Source of the DNA: Euborellia annulipes
Lineage: Eukaryota > Arthropoda > Insecta > Dermaptera > Anisolabididae
Length of the DNA stretch: 64,000 bases
Direction of reading: 5' to 3'
Assembly: GCA_023213315.1 (NCBI GenBank)
Contig: JAKCPI010002633.1
Location: 62,001-126,000 of the forward strand
The notes under the pieces are model-generated. The model did no database searches. It saw only the letters and a program-made list of their open reading frames with translations, and was not told the DNA's origin. Shown here one piece after another: positions 10,447 through 21,474 of this stretch. The first letter of the stretch is position 1. Each line of letters begins with the position of its first letter. A program made the translations under genes and the position numbers.

Positions 10447-11295
10447 CAGAGGCGTACCGAGGCAGTTGGGGGCCTGGAGCGGCACTAGAAGAGGGGGCCT
10501 TATATTGAATTTTTTTTTTTTTTGGGGGGGGGGTGCTCATCTTTAAATATCCTCCTCCATACACACAAATATTTTTAAAATACCTTATATCCCTGAACTT
10601 CGAGGGCTCCGGGGCCTCTCAAAGAGAAATTTTCATTAAATTTTTTTTTTTTTTTTATACTGATTTTTCCCATTTTTACTTGAGCCCTGGGGGCCCCGGG
10701 GTCTCTCAAAGAGAAATTTTCATTATATTTTCATTTTTTTATCTAAATTTTCTCATTTTTACCTGAGCCCTGGGGGCCCCGGGGCCTCTCAAAGAGAAAT
10801 TTTCATTAAATTTTCTTTTTTTTATCTAAATTTTCTCATTTTTACTTGAGCTCTGGGGGCCCCGGGGCCTCTCAAAGAGAAATCTTCAGTAAATTTTCAT
10901 TTTTTTATCTAAATTTTCCCATTTTTACTCGAGCTCTGGGGGCCCCGGGGCCTCTCAAAGAGAAATTTTCATTAAATTTTGTTTTTACTTGAGCCCTGGG
11001 GGCCCCGGGGCCTCTCAAAGAGAAATCTTGAGTAAATTTTCATTTTTTTATCTAAATTTTCCCATTTTTACTCGAGCTCTGGGGGGCCCCGGGGCCTCTC
11101 AAAGAGAAATTTTCAGTAAATTTTCATTTTTTTTATCTAAATTTTCTCATTTTTACTTGAGCTCTGGGGCCCCGGGGCCTCTCAAAGGGAAATTTTCATT
11201 AATTTTTTTTTTTATAAATACATGGGGGCCTATGCCGGCTCGGGGCCTGGGGCGGACCGCCCCCCCCCGCCCCCCCCCCCCTCGGTACGCCACTG
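10447..11295. mobile_element. hAT-type non-autonomous element with internal tandem array
   Basis: 849 bp. Ends are CAGAGGCGTACCGAGG and CCTCGGTACGCCACTG (inverted, 13 of 16), flanked by perfect 8-bp duplications AAAATTTC (10439-10446, 11296-11303). The 8-bp TSD and CAG-type ends are hAT hallmarks. There is no transposase; the open frames across it come from the tandem units. Confidence 0.85.
10605..11195 (+). repeat. Eight tandem ~84-bp units inside the hAT-type element
   Basis: Each unit has GGGGCCTCTCAAAGAGAAAT, a T-rich stretch (ATCTAAATTTTCYCATTTTTAC) and YGAGCYCTGGGGGCCCC. CCTCTC recurs at about 10615, 10701, 10785, 10869, 10951, 11011, 11095 and 11179, i.e. a period of 82-86 with one shortened unit. 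The GGGGCCCC palindrome alternates with AT-rich DNA. Confidence 0.9.
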
Positions 11296-11303
11296 AAAAT
11301 TTC

Positions 11304-11898
11304 ATATATTTAAACTGCTATATTATTATTAAAATAATATGCAAAGATTACAATAATAAAAGCCTTGAAGAGCGAAAGAAGCTAATAAAAAATCCATTTT
11401 TGGAATAGAAAATTTAGTGAACGATTGCATTTTCAATTAGCGAAAAACATTTAACGGAATTAAATATTTTATAACCTTGAATTAAAGTCGTAATTGTAGA
11501 CAAATTCCAATAAATAATTTTTAAATAAACAAATAAAATAAATATTCATTAAAAAGATCAACAGTATAAAATTTTTGAATATTTTAATAGGCTAATGAAA
11601 TATAAAAAAAAAAAAAAAAAAGGTGTTAAGTTTAAAATAAATTAAAATTAAAATAAATAAATAAATTATAGCTGTATTTAACTAAAGGAGCAATAAATAT
11701 ATTTAAAATAAATATCAGAGTCATGGCCGTACACAGAGGAGCTAGAGAGTTCAAAGCCTCATTAAGGGCCGGTTGCTTTAATTCTAGTCAACTAGCAAAC
11801 CTATCCGACCGATAGCAAATCATTGATATAGTAAACAAGAAACGATTAACCTTCGAGTTAACAAAAATGAGTTTTTTCACATATAATCAGCTATCTGA
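11304..11898. other. Unassigned AT-rich intron
   Basis: No gene or bounded repeat recognised. Confidence 0.5.
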
Positions 11899-12219
11899 AG
11901 TATAAGGAAAGTTTTGTGAAGTTAGCAACTAAATCAAGGAATCATTTATGAATTCCTTGATTAAGTTGCTAACTTCACAAACATGGGCGTAACTAGGAGG
12001 GTGCCGGGGGTCCGCCTCCCCCCCCCCAGAAGGCTCGTGGCCCCTCCCCAGAAAGCTCCCTGCCCCCAAAAAAAATTGAGAAAATATGGGGCTTTGCAGG
12101 CCCCCCGGAGGCTAACTGGTCCCATGCCCCCCCCCCCCAGTGAGGATGGCTGGTCCCTTGCCCCCCCCCAGCCAAATTCTCTAGTTCGCTCATGTTCACA
12201 AAACTTTCCTTATACTATA
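11899..12219. mobile_element. Fold-back element interrupted by a hAT MITE
   Basis: The left arm AGTATAAGGAAAGTTTTGTG..CAAGGAAT pairs with ATTCCTTGATTAAGTTGC..TTCACAAA plus ACTTTCCTTATACT. The right arm is split at 11981/12203 by the MITE at 11982-12194, so the fold-back is older. Arms of about 45 bp, loop under 12 bp. Confidence 0.75.
11982..12194. mobile_element. hAT MITE, CATGGGCGTAACTAG ends
   Basis: 213 bp. Left end CATGGGCGTAACTAGG; right end CTCTAGTTCGCTCATG (slightly decayed). Perfect 8-bp duplications TTCACAAA (11974-11981, 12195-12202). C-rich interior with GGGGCTTTGCAGGCC, shared with the copies at 40641 and 46978. Confidence 0.9.
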
Positions 12220-13299
12220 TTACTATATTTATGAAAATAAAAAAATTAAAAAATTAAAAAAAAAATAAAATATTAAAAATCAAAATAATTAATTAAAGCT
12301 AATTAATTTTTTAACAAAAATTTAAAAATTTCCAAAAACTAAATATAAAAGCCTTGTGTAGCTAATTTCACCCCTTAGTTAAGTCTTATATCGAACTTTG
12401 GGTCTTATGTAGTTAACTACAATCTGGACTCGTATTTAAACATATGATTAGCTTAACTAAATATGTAAAGCTTATCCGAGGGGTAGCTAGTTAATTAGGA
12501 CTTACAATCGGCCCTAAGTAATCTTCAATCTTTTGGCCTATCTACAAGATAGCAATTTTCAAGTGATCCATTTTTATATATTTTAAAAAAATAAAACAAG
12601 AGTAAGTGTCTTAAAAAGTCAGAATAATAAAATACGAACATAGCAGTTGAGGTAGAATTAGAAAAAGAAAACCTAAGCTCCTGATTAGGAAGTGGGCCTG
12701 AGGCAGCCTTGGGCCGCGATGTTGACCTTTAGCAAGGGTGAAGGCCCCCTGGTCCCCCCCTCCCCCTTTTTTTAAGGTGCAAATCGTGCCGACACCTCGA
12801 CAGATTCTTGTTTAAGATAAAAGACCAATGGGGCCTGAAATATCAATCGCCTGCCTCTCTCTTTAAACGAGCGAATTATTAATCAATCGCACTTGTTTAT
12901 TTAAATAAGATATTTTGATTAGAGATTTTATATTTAAAAAGTATAAATATGTGCACGATTTCATCTCTGAAATTAGCATAGAAGATCAATGATCTTTCAA
13001 ATCGTTTCATTAATTTTCATTTAAAAAATATTTTGACATAAGAGCCCCTGCTACTTGTTCATTAATCTCTAAAATTTTATATAAAAAATATTTTAATTTT
13101 TAAATAAATTAGAAAAAAATTTTTACATTAATTGAATTTAAGGAGTGAAAAAGTTTCCAAAGTAAAAAAAAAATTCTTAATTAAGATGTGTGTACTTTTT
13201 CAAGTAAAATTTATTGAGTTGGAAAGAAAAAAAAAAAAAGAGGAGGTTAGACATTAAACAAGCACAGTACACGTTTTGCAATTGCACAAGACGACGCTA
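12220..13299. other. Unassigned AT-rich intron
   Basis: Mostly AT-rich and unassigned. Positions 12690-12770 are GC-richer (CCTGAGGCAGCCTTGGGCCG, then a C-run) and could be a decayed hAT end, but no TSD was found. Confidence 0.4.
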
Positions 13300-13480
13300 A
13301 TTAGTCACCGGCTGTACAAAATAAGCAGGATGGGAGGGGGGGGGGGGGAGGATAAAGAAGCTGCATTCGCAGGTGACACTGGTTGATATACGACCCGGGT
13401 GTTTGAGGAGCGCGAATCTCCAGATGGGTCGACGAACCGAACACCTTTGGGCGACGTTCCACCAAGCATCACATATCATA
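13300..13480. other. GC-rich island of unknown nature
   Basis: About 170 bp of GC-richer, non-repetitive sequence (GTCACCGGCTGTAC, GGGTGTTTGAGGAGCGCG, GGGTCGACGAACCGAAC) after a G-run. The minus strand is open in two frames, one reading LVERRPKVFGSS and EIRAPQTPGSYINQ. No good splice pair or start-stop context frames it and I recognise no domain. It could be a fragment of a gene or transposon, or a conserved non-coding element. Confidence 0.35.
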
Positions 13481-14304
13481 ACATATGTAAATTGAAAATA
13501 TTAATTATATAGAGATTAAACATAAATAAAAATTTCAGAAAATAATGCACAAGTGCAAAGAAAAATATTATTTTATTTTTTGTTGAAAAATATAGTATGG
13601 GGATTATTGAAAGTGAATTTTTAAAAGCTGGAGACAACAATTTACATTTAAGTTCCTCTCTTGAATAACATCTTGAACAGCGTCAATTTAACTTTTTCTT
13701 GGAAGGGTGGGGGGAGACTTCTTCTTAAAATTTACTTACAAATAAGTATCTCAAATTTGGTCAAAAGATATTTAATTAAATTAATTTTTTACAGTTTATA
13801 TACTTGTAGATATATTTTGAATTATTCTATTTGGAAAAATATAAGAATTAAAAAAGATCAAAACTCTTAAGCAGGGGGGGGGGAATGCACTACCATGCCC
13901 CCTTCCCCCAAAATGACGCCTCTACATTTAAATTATTGTTATTCTAACAAACGCAGTCATTTATACTAAATTCAATGATAGGTTTTGTTTTTATACTATC
14001 ATGGATTCAAATTCTATATGGTACAAGATACCGAAAAGTCTAAAAAATACAAAAGCGGTACATCTGGAAAACGAGAAATGTAGATTTACACGTGAACATC
14101 AAACAAATATTTTTTTACTACAAATATTTTATTACTAAATAATGGTCGGACTAAACCGCGCGAACAACTTTGCCCAATATTTAAGAATTAATTGAATAAT
14201 GTAGTATTTTATTTAATAAAATTAAAACAAACACAAAGCCTACGGCTGGCAGGCAAAGTTTAAAAAAAGTTATTTATTAATACTAAAATATTAGTAATAT
14301 TATA
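13481..14304. other. Unassigned AT-rich intron, hAT-end relic
   Basis: 13873-13925 has a G-run, then CCCCC and CAAAATGACGCCTCTAC, resembling CAAATGACGCCTCTG at 48010 and the inverted CAGGGACGTCATTTG at 42237. This looks like one terminus of another hAT subfamily. No partner end found. Confidence 0.35.
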
Positions 14305-14461
14305 TATGGACGATGTTATGCGTGAAGGAACCAAGCGCCATTAACCTAAATCTGAGATAAATGGCATTTCATAGATCTTCTTTTCACCTACAAGATGGCG
14401 GTCTTATCTCAATTTCGATCATAATGTCGCTTTGTTCCTTCATGCATAACATCGTCCATAT
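14305..14461. mobile_element. MITE, TATGGACGATGTTATGC ends
   Basis: 157 bp. The left arm TATGGACGATGTTATGCGTG..AAGCGCCATTA is inverted as GCTTTGTTCCTTCATGC..CATCGTCCATA. The arms span most of the element. A second copy (39178-39434) is nested in a family Z element. Confidence 0.85.
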
Positions 14462-15009
14462 GATAATAATACTAGGGGTGGCCAACCTTTTTGGGAGTAA
14501 GGGCGCAATTAAAAATTTTAATGAATATAGCGGACGCAAAAAGATTATTTTTAATTTTTTTTTTTTTAAATTCTTAATTATATATTCTTTAGATAACCGT
14601 CTCGTGGAAGAATCGCGTACAAGTGCGGGGTTGGTCACCCCTTGAACTTTTTATTTTTTTACTTCACTCAAGAGGCATTGGTATTTTTTTTTTTTTTAGT
14701 TAGTTAAATAAAATAAGTATACAAAGTTTCTTGTCCTCAAAAAAAAGAAGAATAGAGAGGAGAAGGGGAAGTCCTCGACCTTATGAGTATCAGCGATGCG
14801 TAGCAAATAATAGCCTTGAATTGGCAAATAAATAATTAAATGAGACAACAACTCCTCTTTAAAAAAAAATCCTTTGACGAAAATTAGTAAACCTTTGAAG
14901 TGACAAAAACAAATAAAATTAAATTAACAAAAGATCAAGGAAAATGTAAATGTATATAAAGGAAAAAATAATTAGTAGTTATTTATTCATTATTATTATT
15001 TTAAGAAAT
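14462..15009. other. Unassigned AT-rich intron
   Basis: Unassigned. 14476-14645 reads GGGGTGGCCAACCTTTTTGG and later GGTCACCCCTTG, an inverted pair that may bound a decayed hAT-type element; no target duplication was established. Confidence 0.35.
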
Positions 15010-15782
15010 ATGGTGTGATTGGTCGCACAGCACACAACTTTCTCTTACCTTTGGTAAGAGTAGTGTTCTGTGCTTGTCACACCAGATTTTTTTGTGTCGA
15101 GATATATTTAGGGTCCGCCGATAGAATCCAAGACCCTATGAAATGCGTACAGTGAGGGACAATATTAAGTCCCACCCATGCGTTTTCTACATGTGATTAT
15201 TTCATTGTTTATATAAAAAAATATTATATATTTTTTAAAGGAAACTTTCATGGTTCAAACCTAGAAAATTTCCAATCAAGATTTTCATTTTCTTTTCTAA
15301 AAACAATGAAATAATCACAAGTAGAAAACGTCTGGGTCGGACTTAATATTGACCCTCACTGTACAAGAGTAAAGTGTGCATCAAAATATTTCAATGGCAA
15401 CATGAGAATATATATTTTAAAGAGCATCTAAAAAATAATTTATTTTTGAAATTTAATCAAAATCGTTGGAGCGAATTTTGAGAAAATAATAAAAATAAAA
15501 AAAAAGTGAAAAAAAGCATCACTAAAGTACTAATACTTTTTGGTCGATTTTTTTCAAAAGCATCGTGTCACGTCCCAGGGGGGTGCCTAACTTAAATATA
15601 AAATTTCAACTTCCTAGCTCTTTTTGTTCTTGAGATATTTTGTTCATAGACAGACAGACCGAAAAGTAATTTTTTGGATTCAGGGGACCTCAAAACGTCT
15701 CGAATCGAATTTATGACATAAATCCAATACTTTATCTCTCTATATATTAACATATATATAGAGGTAAGAGAAAGTAAAAAGA
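15010..15782 (+). mobile_element. Family F repeat interrupted by a mariner-like MITE
   Basis: Collinear with the copy at 3669: TGGTGTGATTGG start, AGTACTAATACTTTTTGG block, CAGGGGACCTCAAAACG, and GGTAAGAGAAAGTAAA end. The block after CCCTATGAAAT is broken by the MITE at 15148-15363 and resumes with CAAGAGTAAAG, giving an empty-site reference for that insertion. Confidence 0.8.
15148..15363. mobile_element. Mariner-like MITE, second copy, nested in family F
   Basis: TACAGTGAGGGACAATAT at the left and ATTGACCCTCACTGTA at the right. The host repeat continues on both sides, with only TA duplicated when compared with 3669-4338. Confidence 0.85.
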
Positions 15783-17278
15783 AATCTATAAAATTTTGAT
15801 AAAAGATTTAAAAATTCGCAGAGGAACGTCAAATTTTTAACGATTACACATGGGATGGATCTATTTAAATAATTATCTAATCAATTTAAAATACAGATAT
15901 CAAAAATTTTTTTTTTACTTTTACAGAAAATTATTTAGTATATGAGGAGTTATAAATGAAAGAAATATTGAATTTCTTTGATTTATAACTTTTACAGAAA
16001 ATTTTATATTAGCTTTTTTTTATTAGTCCTAGAAGATGGAGATCTAGATCTATATGACTAGAACTAGGTCTAGGAGCGAGTCTTCTAATGCCGGTTTTTT
16101 CTATTCCCTAAACTGATGGAATCCTGGCCATGTGATGGGCCGGATCTATTTAACAGTTTACCAACGTATGCAAGCCAGTTAATAAAAGAATCATTCTATA
16201 TCGAAAAAAATAGACAAAATAAATAAAAAGACAACGTTCTAACTAGGTTCAACGAAATCCAAAAACCCTAACGATGTTCTAATCTAACAATATCTAAACT
16301 TGCTTAATTACAATTTTAATTCAGAAACGAATTTAAACAAAAAAATGACGGTCATTATATTTGAAGTTTTATGAAAGAGTGTTTAGAATGTTTTCACGCT
16401 TGCAAGATTAAAATTTAAATTCATTAATTCACTGAATTCATAAAAAGGCTTTTTGGCAAGATCAAAAAAAAATGAGTGATTCAATGTCGAAGGAGGAAAA
16501 AAGCTATTCTTGAAATTTTAGCATTAAAAAAAAAAAGCAATTCAATTAAAAATCATACAGGAAGCCTTTTATTCATTATTAATATAAAAAAAAATCTAAT
16601 AAATTTAAAGGGTTTAATCAAATACATTTAGATTGATACTAATCCATGTTGGAAATATTTTAATTGGATCGGATATAATTGAATGAAATGGACGCAATTC
16701 CTTTTCATGTAAATGGCTTCATAAAAGTAAAATTAATTTCGATTAGATAGATGGGAAAATCTATGGGAAAAAATATAAATTGAAAGAGCATTTACATATT
16801 CATCAAGATAAATTATTATACTACTATAGATATATATATACTAGCTGCTAAGTCTCTCAATTCAATCTAAGTTAAAATGAGTCATTTCATAGATGGGGTC
16901 ATTATTATTTCAAGGTAAGAAAAGACCTCTAACTAATGGGCTTTTAACCTTGGCCATTTGGGATAAAGCTAACTAATTACATTCATTAACACTTGGATTT
17001 TTTTTTTTAAACGTTTGGTTTGGTTTTAGGTTTTTCTAAAATTAAATATTAAATAAATCATCAGACGATAAATAAAAAATAATATAAAGCTGAGAAAAGA
17101 AAGAATGAATGAAGGTCATATTAGAGTTTGTCATGTTTTTCTTAAACTTAAATAATGGATTTGGGTGCGGCCTGTTACCGAAAATCTTTGAATTTAACCT
17201 TGGCGAAATTTTTCTTATTCGTTCATTTCAAATTGAATGACATAAACATAATTATTATTTATGAAAGAAAAAAAAAAA
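15783..17278. other. Unassigned AT-rich intron
   Basis: No gene or bounded repeat recognised; a short imperfect inverted repeat (GAGTTATAAATGAAAG / CTTTGATTTATAACT) lies near 15950-15990. Confidence 0.5.
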
Positions 17279-17940
17279 TCTGGTGTACTGGGCACAGCAC
17301 ACAACTTCTCTTCCTTCGGTAATCGAAAGTTGTGTACTGTGCTGTCCACCAGATTTTTTGTGTCGACATGTATTTAGTTCCCGGCAGTGGGGAATATTTG
17401 AATTCAGATGTAAAATTTATAAGTATGGGAAAATATTTATATTTTGTTACCATGGCAACCATTTCTCCTATCTTTCCTATGAAGCACAAGAGTAAAGTGT
17501 GCTTCAAACAATTTTGAGGGCAAAACGAGAATATACATTTGAAAGAGCATCAAAAAATAATTGATTTTTGAATTTTAATCAAAATCGTTAGAACGAATTT
17601 TGAGAAAATCGAAAAAAACTGAAAAAGTACATCAGTAAAGTACTAGTACTCTATGGCCGATTTTGATTAAAAGCTTATTTTTCCGGTCCCGGGAGGTATT
17701 TAACTTAAATATAAAATTTCAGCCTCATAGCTCAATTCCTTCATGCTTAAAATTTGACACACACACACACACCCACCCACCCACCACACACACACAGACA
17801 GACCATGTCGCGAAAACCACTTTTTGGATTCGGGGACCTCAAAACGTGAAGATCCATCAAAATCTCGACATCGAATTTTGACATGAATCAATACTTTCTC
17901 TCTATATATATATTACATATATACATAGGTAAGAGAAATA
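17279..17940 (+). mobile_element. Family F repeat, full-length copy
   Basis: Same order of blocks as 3669-4338, with small indels (TCTGGTGTACTGGGCACAG start, a CACACACCCACC expansion inside, GGTAAGAGAAATAAA end). The 5' hairpin is kept with paired changes in its outer stem. Confidence 0.8.
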
Positions 17941-18085
17941 AAAAAAAGGATATTATAATACTATCAATACAGTATGTAATCATAATATTTGGCATTGAGA
18001 GTTTATTTTTTTGAACATACTAATTTCTATCAGTGAATGTAAGCGTTAGGAATGTGCCCCCTAAAAGGTAAGCCACCTCAGCCCT

Positions 18086-18545
18086 TACTTTCTCTATATA
18101 TGTTAATATATAGAAAGTATTGCGACCATGTGGAAAATTCTATATCGAGATTTTGATGGATATACAGGTTTTGAGACCAAAAAAGTGGCTCCCGATAGTT
18201 GCTCTCTCTGTGTGTGTGGGTCTAACGATTTTAAGCATGAAGGAATTGAGATCGGAGATTGAAATTTTATATATTATTTAGGGACCCTTCCGGAGAGTCA
18301 AAATAAGCTTTTGGACAAAATCGGTCAAAAAGTATTAGTACTTTACTGAAGTACTTTTTCAGTTTTTTTTCGAATTTCTCAAAATCGCTTATAACGATTT
18401 TGATTAAAATTCAAAAATCAATTATTTTTTAGATGCTCTTTAAAAAGAATATCAGTAAAGTTTTTCGTGAAAATTGTTTGAAATATACTTTACTGATGTA
18501 CTATTTCAGATTTTTCTGCTCTTACTTTCATAGTTAATGTTAAAT
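18086..18545 (-). mobile_element. Family F repeat, reverse-oriented divergent copy
   Basis: Reverse of the 3' two-thirds: ACTTTCTCTATATAT, GAGATTTTGATGGAT, AAAAGTATTAGTACTTTACT, then a segment CGTGAAAATTGTTTGAAATA not found in the plus copies but shared with 63246-63720. It defines a second subfamily. Confidence 0.7.
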
Positions 18546-18802
18546 CACTATGCATGTAAATTTCAATAGTTAAAAATATTTATTTTATTTTTTTCCTCTA
18601 TTAGATTAGTAGAGCATCACTCCTATACTTCATATATATGAAGAATAAAAATAGGCCCTAATCAACAACCTTCAAATCCCATGTCAATTTTTGATTATTG
18701 AAAATAATCTTAACTTAAAAAAAAATTGGTTAAAGCAGTAGCCTACAAACAAAAGAAGAATTTAGAATTTGAAGTCTGTACGTATTTAGAAATTAGTCTC
18801 TA

Positions 18803-18970
18803 ACCCTCGGGCCTTGGTCTAAGGGTTGGCGTGATGGCCTTCCGTACCAAGGGTCGCGGGTTCACATCACGTCTCATGCGACAATTTATTTCAATTTAAT
18901 TTAACCAAAAAAGTAATAAATAGAAATGGCCTTCGTTGCCGAAAAAGGCTTTAGTTAAAAAAAAATTAGC
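18803..18970 (+). mobile_element. tRNA-SINE, second subfamily
   Basis: Head CCCTCGGGCCTTGGTCTAAG with B-box GGGTTCACATC, then a different body ending AAATGGCCTTCGTTGCC and GAAAAAGGC plus an A-run. Lacks the CAGGCAGTCC and hairpin body of the main family, so the head is shared and the tail swapped. Detached tails of this type occur at 860, 3388, 21145, 44275 and 55480. Confidence 0.65.
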
Positions 18971-19570
18971 CTCTAACGATGTCGATTATAATCAACAATA
19001 TTACAACCTAAAAACTTTTGATAGTCCAAGATTAAGAAAAATAATGACAATTTTTAAAGAGAATAAAAAAATCATTTCGTGTCTATCTAAAGAACCATCT
19101 CGGAAGCGAGATTCTTGGTTTAAAAACATCTATTAGTATAAAATTAGAGAAGGATAAGAATTTTTATTTGAAAGATTTTTATCTTTATTATGGTTTAAAA
19201 ATCAAATGGACCAATCATTTTATGATGGCAATGTGTTTGTTAAGTGTATGTATTTCGATTAAAAGATGCTGGTTAGAAAATCAAAAAAAATCACTTGATT
19301 TCACAGATAAGATAAAAATTATAGTGAATTTAAACATGGTGATTTTTATTAGATAGATAATGTATTCATTCATTAAATATTATCAAAAAATAAATAATTT
19401 TCCCTATATATGGTAAATATGAATTGAGATAGATTTTTTTCAAAAATGTATAATCTGTTTTTATTATAGAATATTAAAAGAAAATTACTGTATCTTAAAT
19501 ACTGGGTATATGCATAATTAAATTTTGTTTTTTACTCATAAAAATATATAGAGAAGTATTAATATAATAA
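18971..19570. other. Unassigned AT-rich intron
   Basis: No gene or bounded repeat recognised. Confidence 0.5.
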
Positions 19571-19990
19571 AACAAATGGTAAAGCCCTCTTTCTGTTACG
19601 CCCCCTGGAACCCCTTGCTTTGGCGAGCAATTGCAAAATTTTAAAGTTTCAAATTTCCCTCCCTGACTTTTTTAAATTTCCCTCTCCCGCTCTACTTCCT
19701 GTAACTCTAGCCAATCAGCGCCCTGATAGGCACATACACACAGGGACAGGAAGTCAGTCACTAGAGCTTTATATTATAGTATGCTATTTTTAAACAAATG
19801 TCTGTATCTATGATACATTTTTTAAAGTAAAGGGTATTTCTTTGAAACGATTTGCTTGTGGCACATGAATAAGAAAAGGGGAAGTGTCCGCCGCCGCGGG
19901 CGGGCCCGAGTCAACTGGAGGGGGTTCAGGGAAGCAAAGTTCTCCTAACTAAGCGCGAAGCCCGCCAAGGGCGTGCAACTAAGTTTTTAA
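19571..19990. other. GC-richer unique block with CCAAT-like site
   Basis: Contains CTGTTACGCCCCCTGGAACC, CTAGCCAATCAGCGCC, and further right GTCCGCCGCCGCGGGCGG and AAGCGCGAAGCCCGCC. The two GC blocks at its ends are about 300 bp apart and could be decayed transposon ends (TTACGCCCC resembles the hAT ends). No coding or RNA signature. Confidence 0.3.
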
Positions 19991-21172
19991 TATGGATTGA
20001 ATAATTTCAAATCATGTAAACAAGAAAATTAGTTAATATATAAAAGCAAATAAATATTAAAAAAAAAAAAAAAAAATTAATAAAATAATCATAATCAAAT
20101 CAATTTCAATTGACGCGGTTTCAAAATCAAATACAAATATTTTAACTTTAATAAAAAATAAATAAATAAATAATAACATATAAGCTTTGAATTAATTTTC
20201 ATTAATTGATAAGTGAAATTTGCAAATCAAATTATCAAACCATGCCCCTTTCCCCCTCCCCCTAAACTAGGTTTAATAAAATAATCAATTTATGCTTTTA
20301 AATTTCTAATCAATTATTCATTGCAAATATCCATTACAATTTAAAAAAATAAAAATGCAATTTTGAGAGAGAGAGATGCAATTTATAAATTAGTTAAATA
20401 TGAATTTGAATCCTACACACATTTTCCCATAAAGGAATTAATTATTTAATTCTAAAAATTTATTTAAATAATATTGAATTATGAAAAATTTGTCATTATG
20501 GAAATCCCAAAAAAAGGATAGAATTATATTATTCTAATACTTTTGTAGCCAAGTAAAAAATTAATATTATTTCTAAGTTTCGGTCCGAATGTCCTGTCCG
20601 CTTTGATTAATATCCCAATAAAAAAATTTTCCTTCTTCCATCTTTTTCCCTACTCTCACTCTTTATTATTGCCAAATATTTTCCTCATCCAGCTTTTTTC
20701 CTTATTTTGTCATTTCATGAATTTTTGTGAAAGCGCTGATGTTAAAAAACTTGAATAAATATTCCCTATTTCATTGGCGATATCTAAAAGGCTTTGTTTT
20801 TCGTAGTATTAATTTATTGAAAATTAAAACGAGATATTTCAGAAACTTTTAGTATTTCTCCACATAATTATTCACTGTTTTTGCTCAATCCCGCTCTTTA
20901 ATAGAATATGTTAATAATAATAATTTAATAATATACCTAATAATTTAATTAACCCTTTGAATGTCCTGATGAAGAGAGCAATCTACCCTCGAAAAGTCAA
21001 GAGAAGGAAAAAAAAAACGTTTTTATTCCTTTGGCTCACTCTTATCTACATAATTTTAAATTTTACTGTCAAGAAACAAATCACTAAATGGTTAACGAAA
21101 TAATTTTATATAAACACAACAACCGTTATATAACTTTTTTTTTTACTTTTTCGGCAACTAAAGTCCCCATCT
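19991..21172. other. Unassigned AT-rich intron
   Basis: No gene seen. The right edge (21145-21172) is a reversed SINE tail (TTTTTCGGCAACTAAAG) into which the hAT MITE at 21173 inserted. Confidence 0.5.
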
Positions 21173-21466
21173 CATGGGCGTACCCAGGATCAAATCTAGG
21201 GGGGGGGGGCATGGTCAGATCATGATCGTCCAGGGGGGGGGGGACAGATCATGGTCGTCCAGATTGTGACATAGCTATTTTTTATATAGAGAGGTAAAGC
21301 CTTCGAATTAAAGGCCTAAAAACCCTCGAGTCGTAACAAAAACAATCATTCCCCGTCGCCATCCACCAATTTTGTTTGGTTTCATCACTTTATAAACATT
21401 TAATTTTTTTTTTGTTGCTTCTAAGGGGGGGCAGCTGCCCCCTGCCCCTCGCTGGGTACGCCCATG
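21173..21466. mobile_element. hAT MITE, CATGGGCGTACCCAGG ends
   Basis: 294 bp. Ends CATGGGCGTACCCAG and CTGGGTACGCCCATG are perfect inverted repeats. Perfect 8-bp duplications CCCCATCT (21165-21172, 21467-21474). G-runs lie inside the left end. Confidence 0.9.
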
Positions 21467-21474
21467 CCCCATCT

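Noticed and set aside
10450..11290. CRISPR-like array
   Set aside because: Regular repeats, but the 'spacers' are the same T-rich sequence; it is a tandem array within a transposon in a eukaryotic genome.
10533..11408. Repetitive Gly/Pro/Phe-rich open frames
   Set aside because: They read through the 84-bp tandem units of a non-autonomous hAT-type element with unit lengths that are not all multiples of three.
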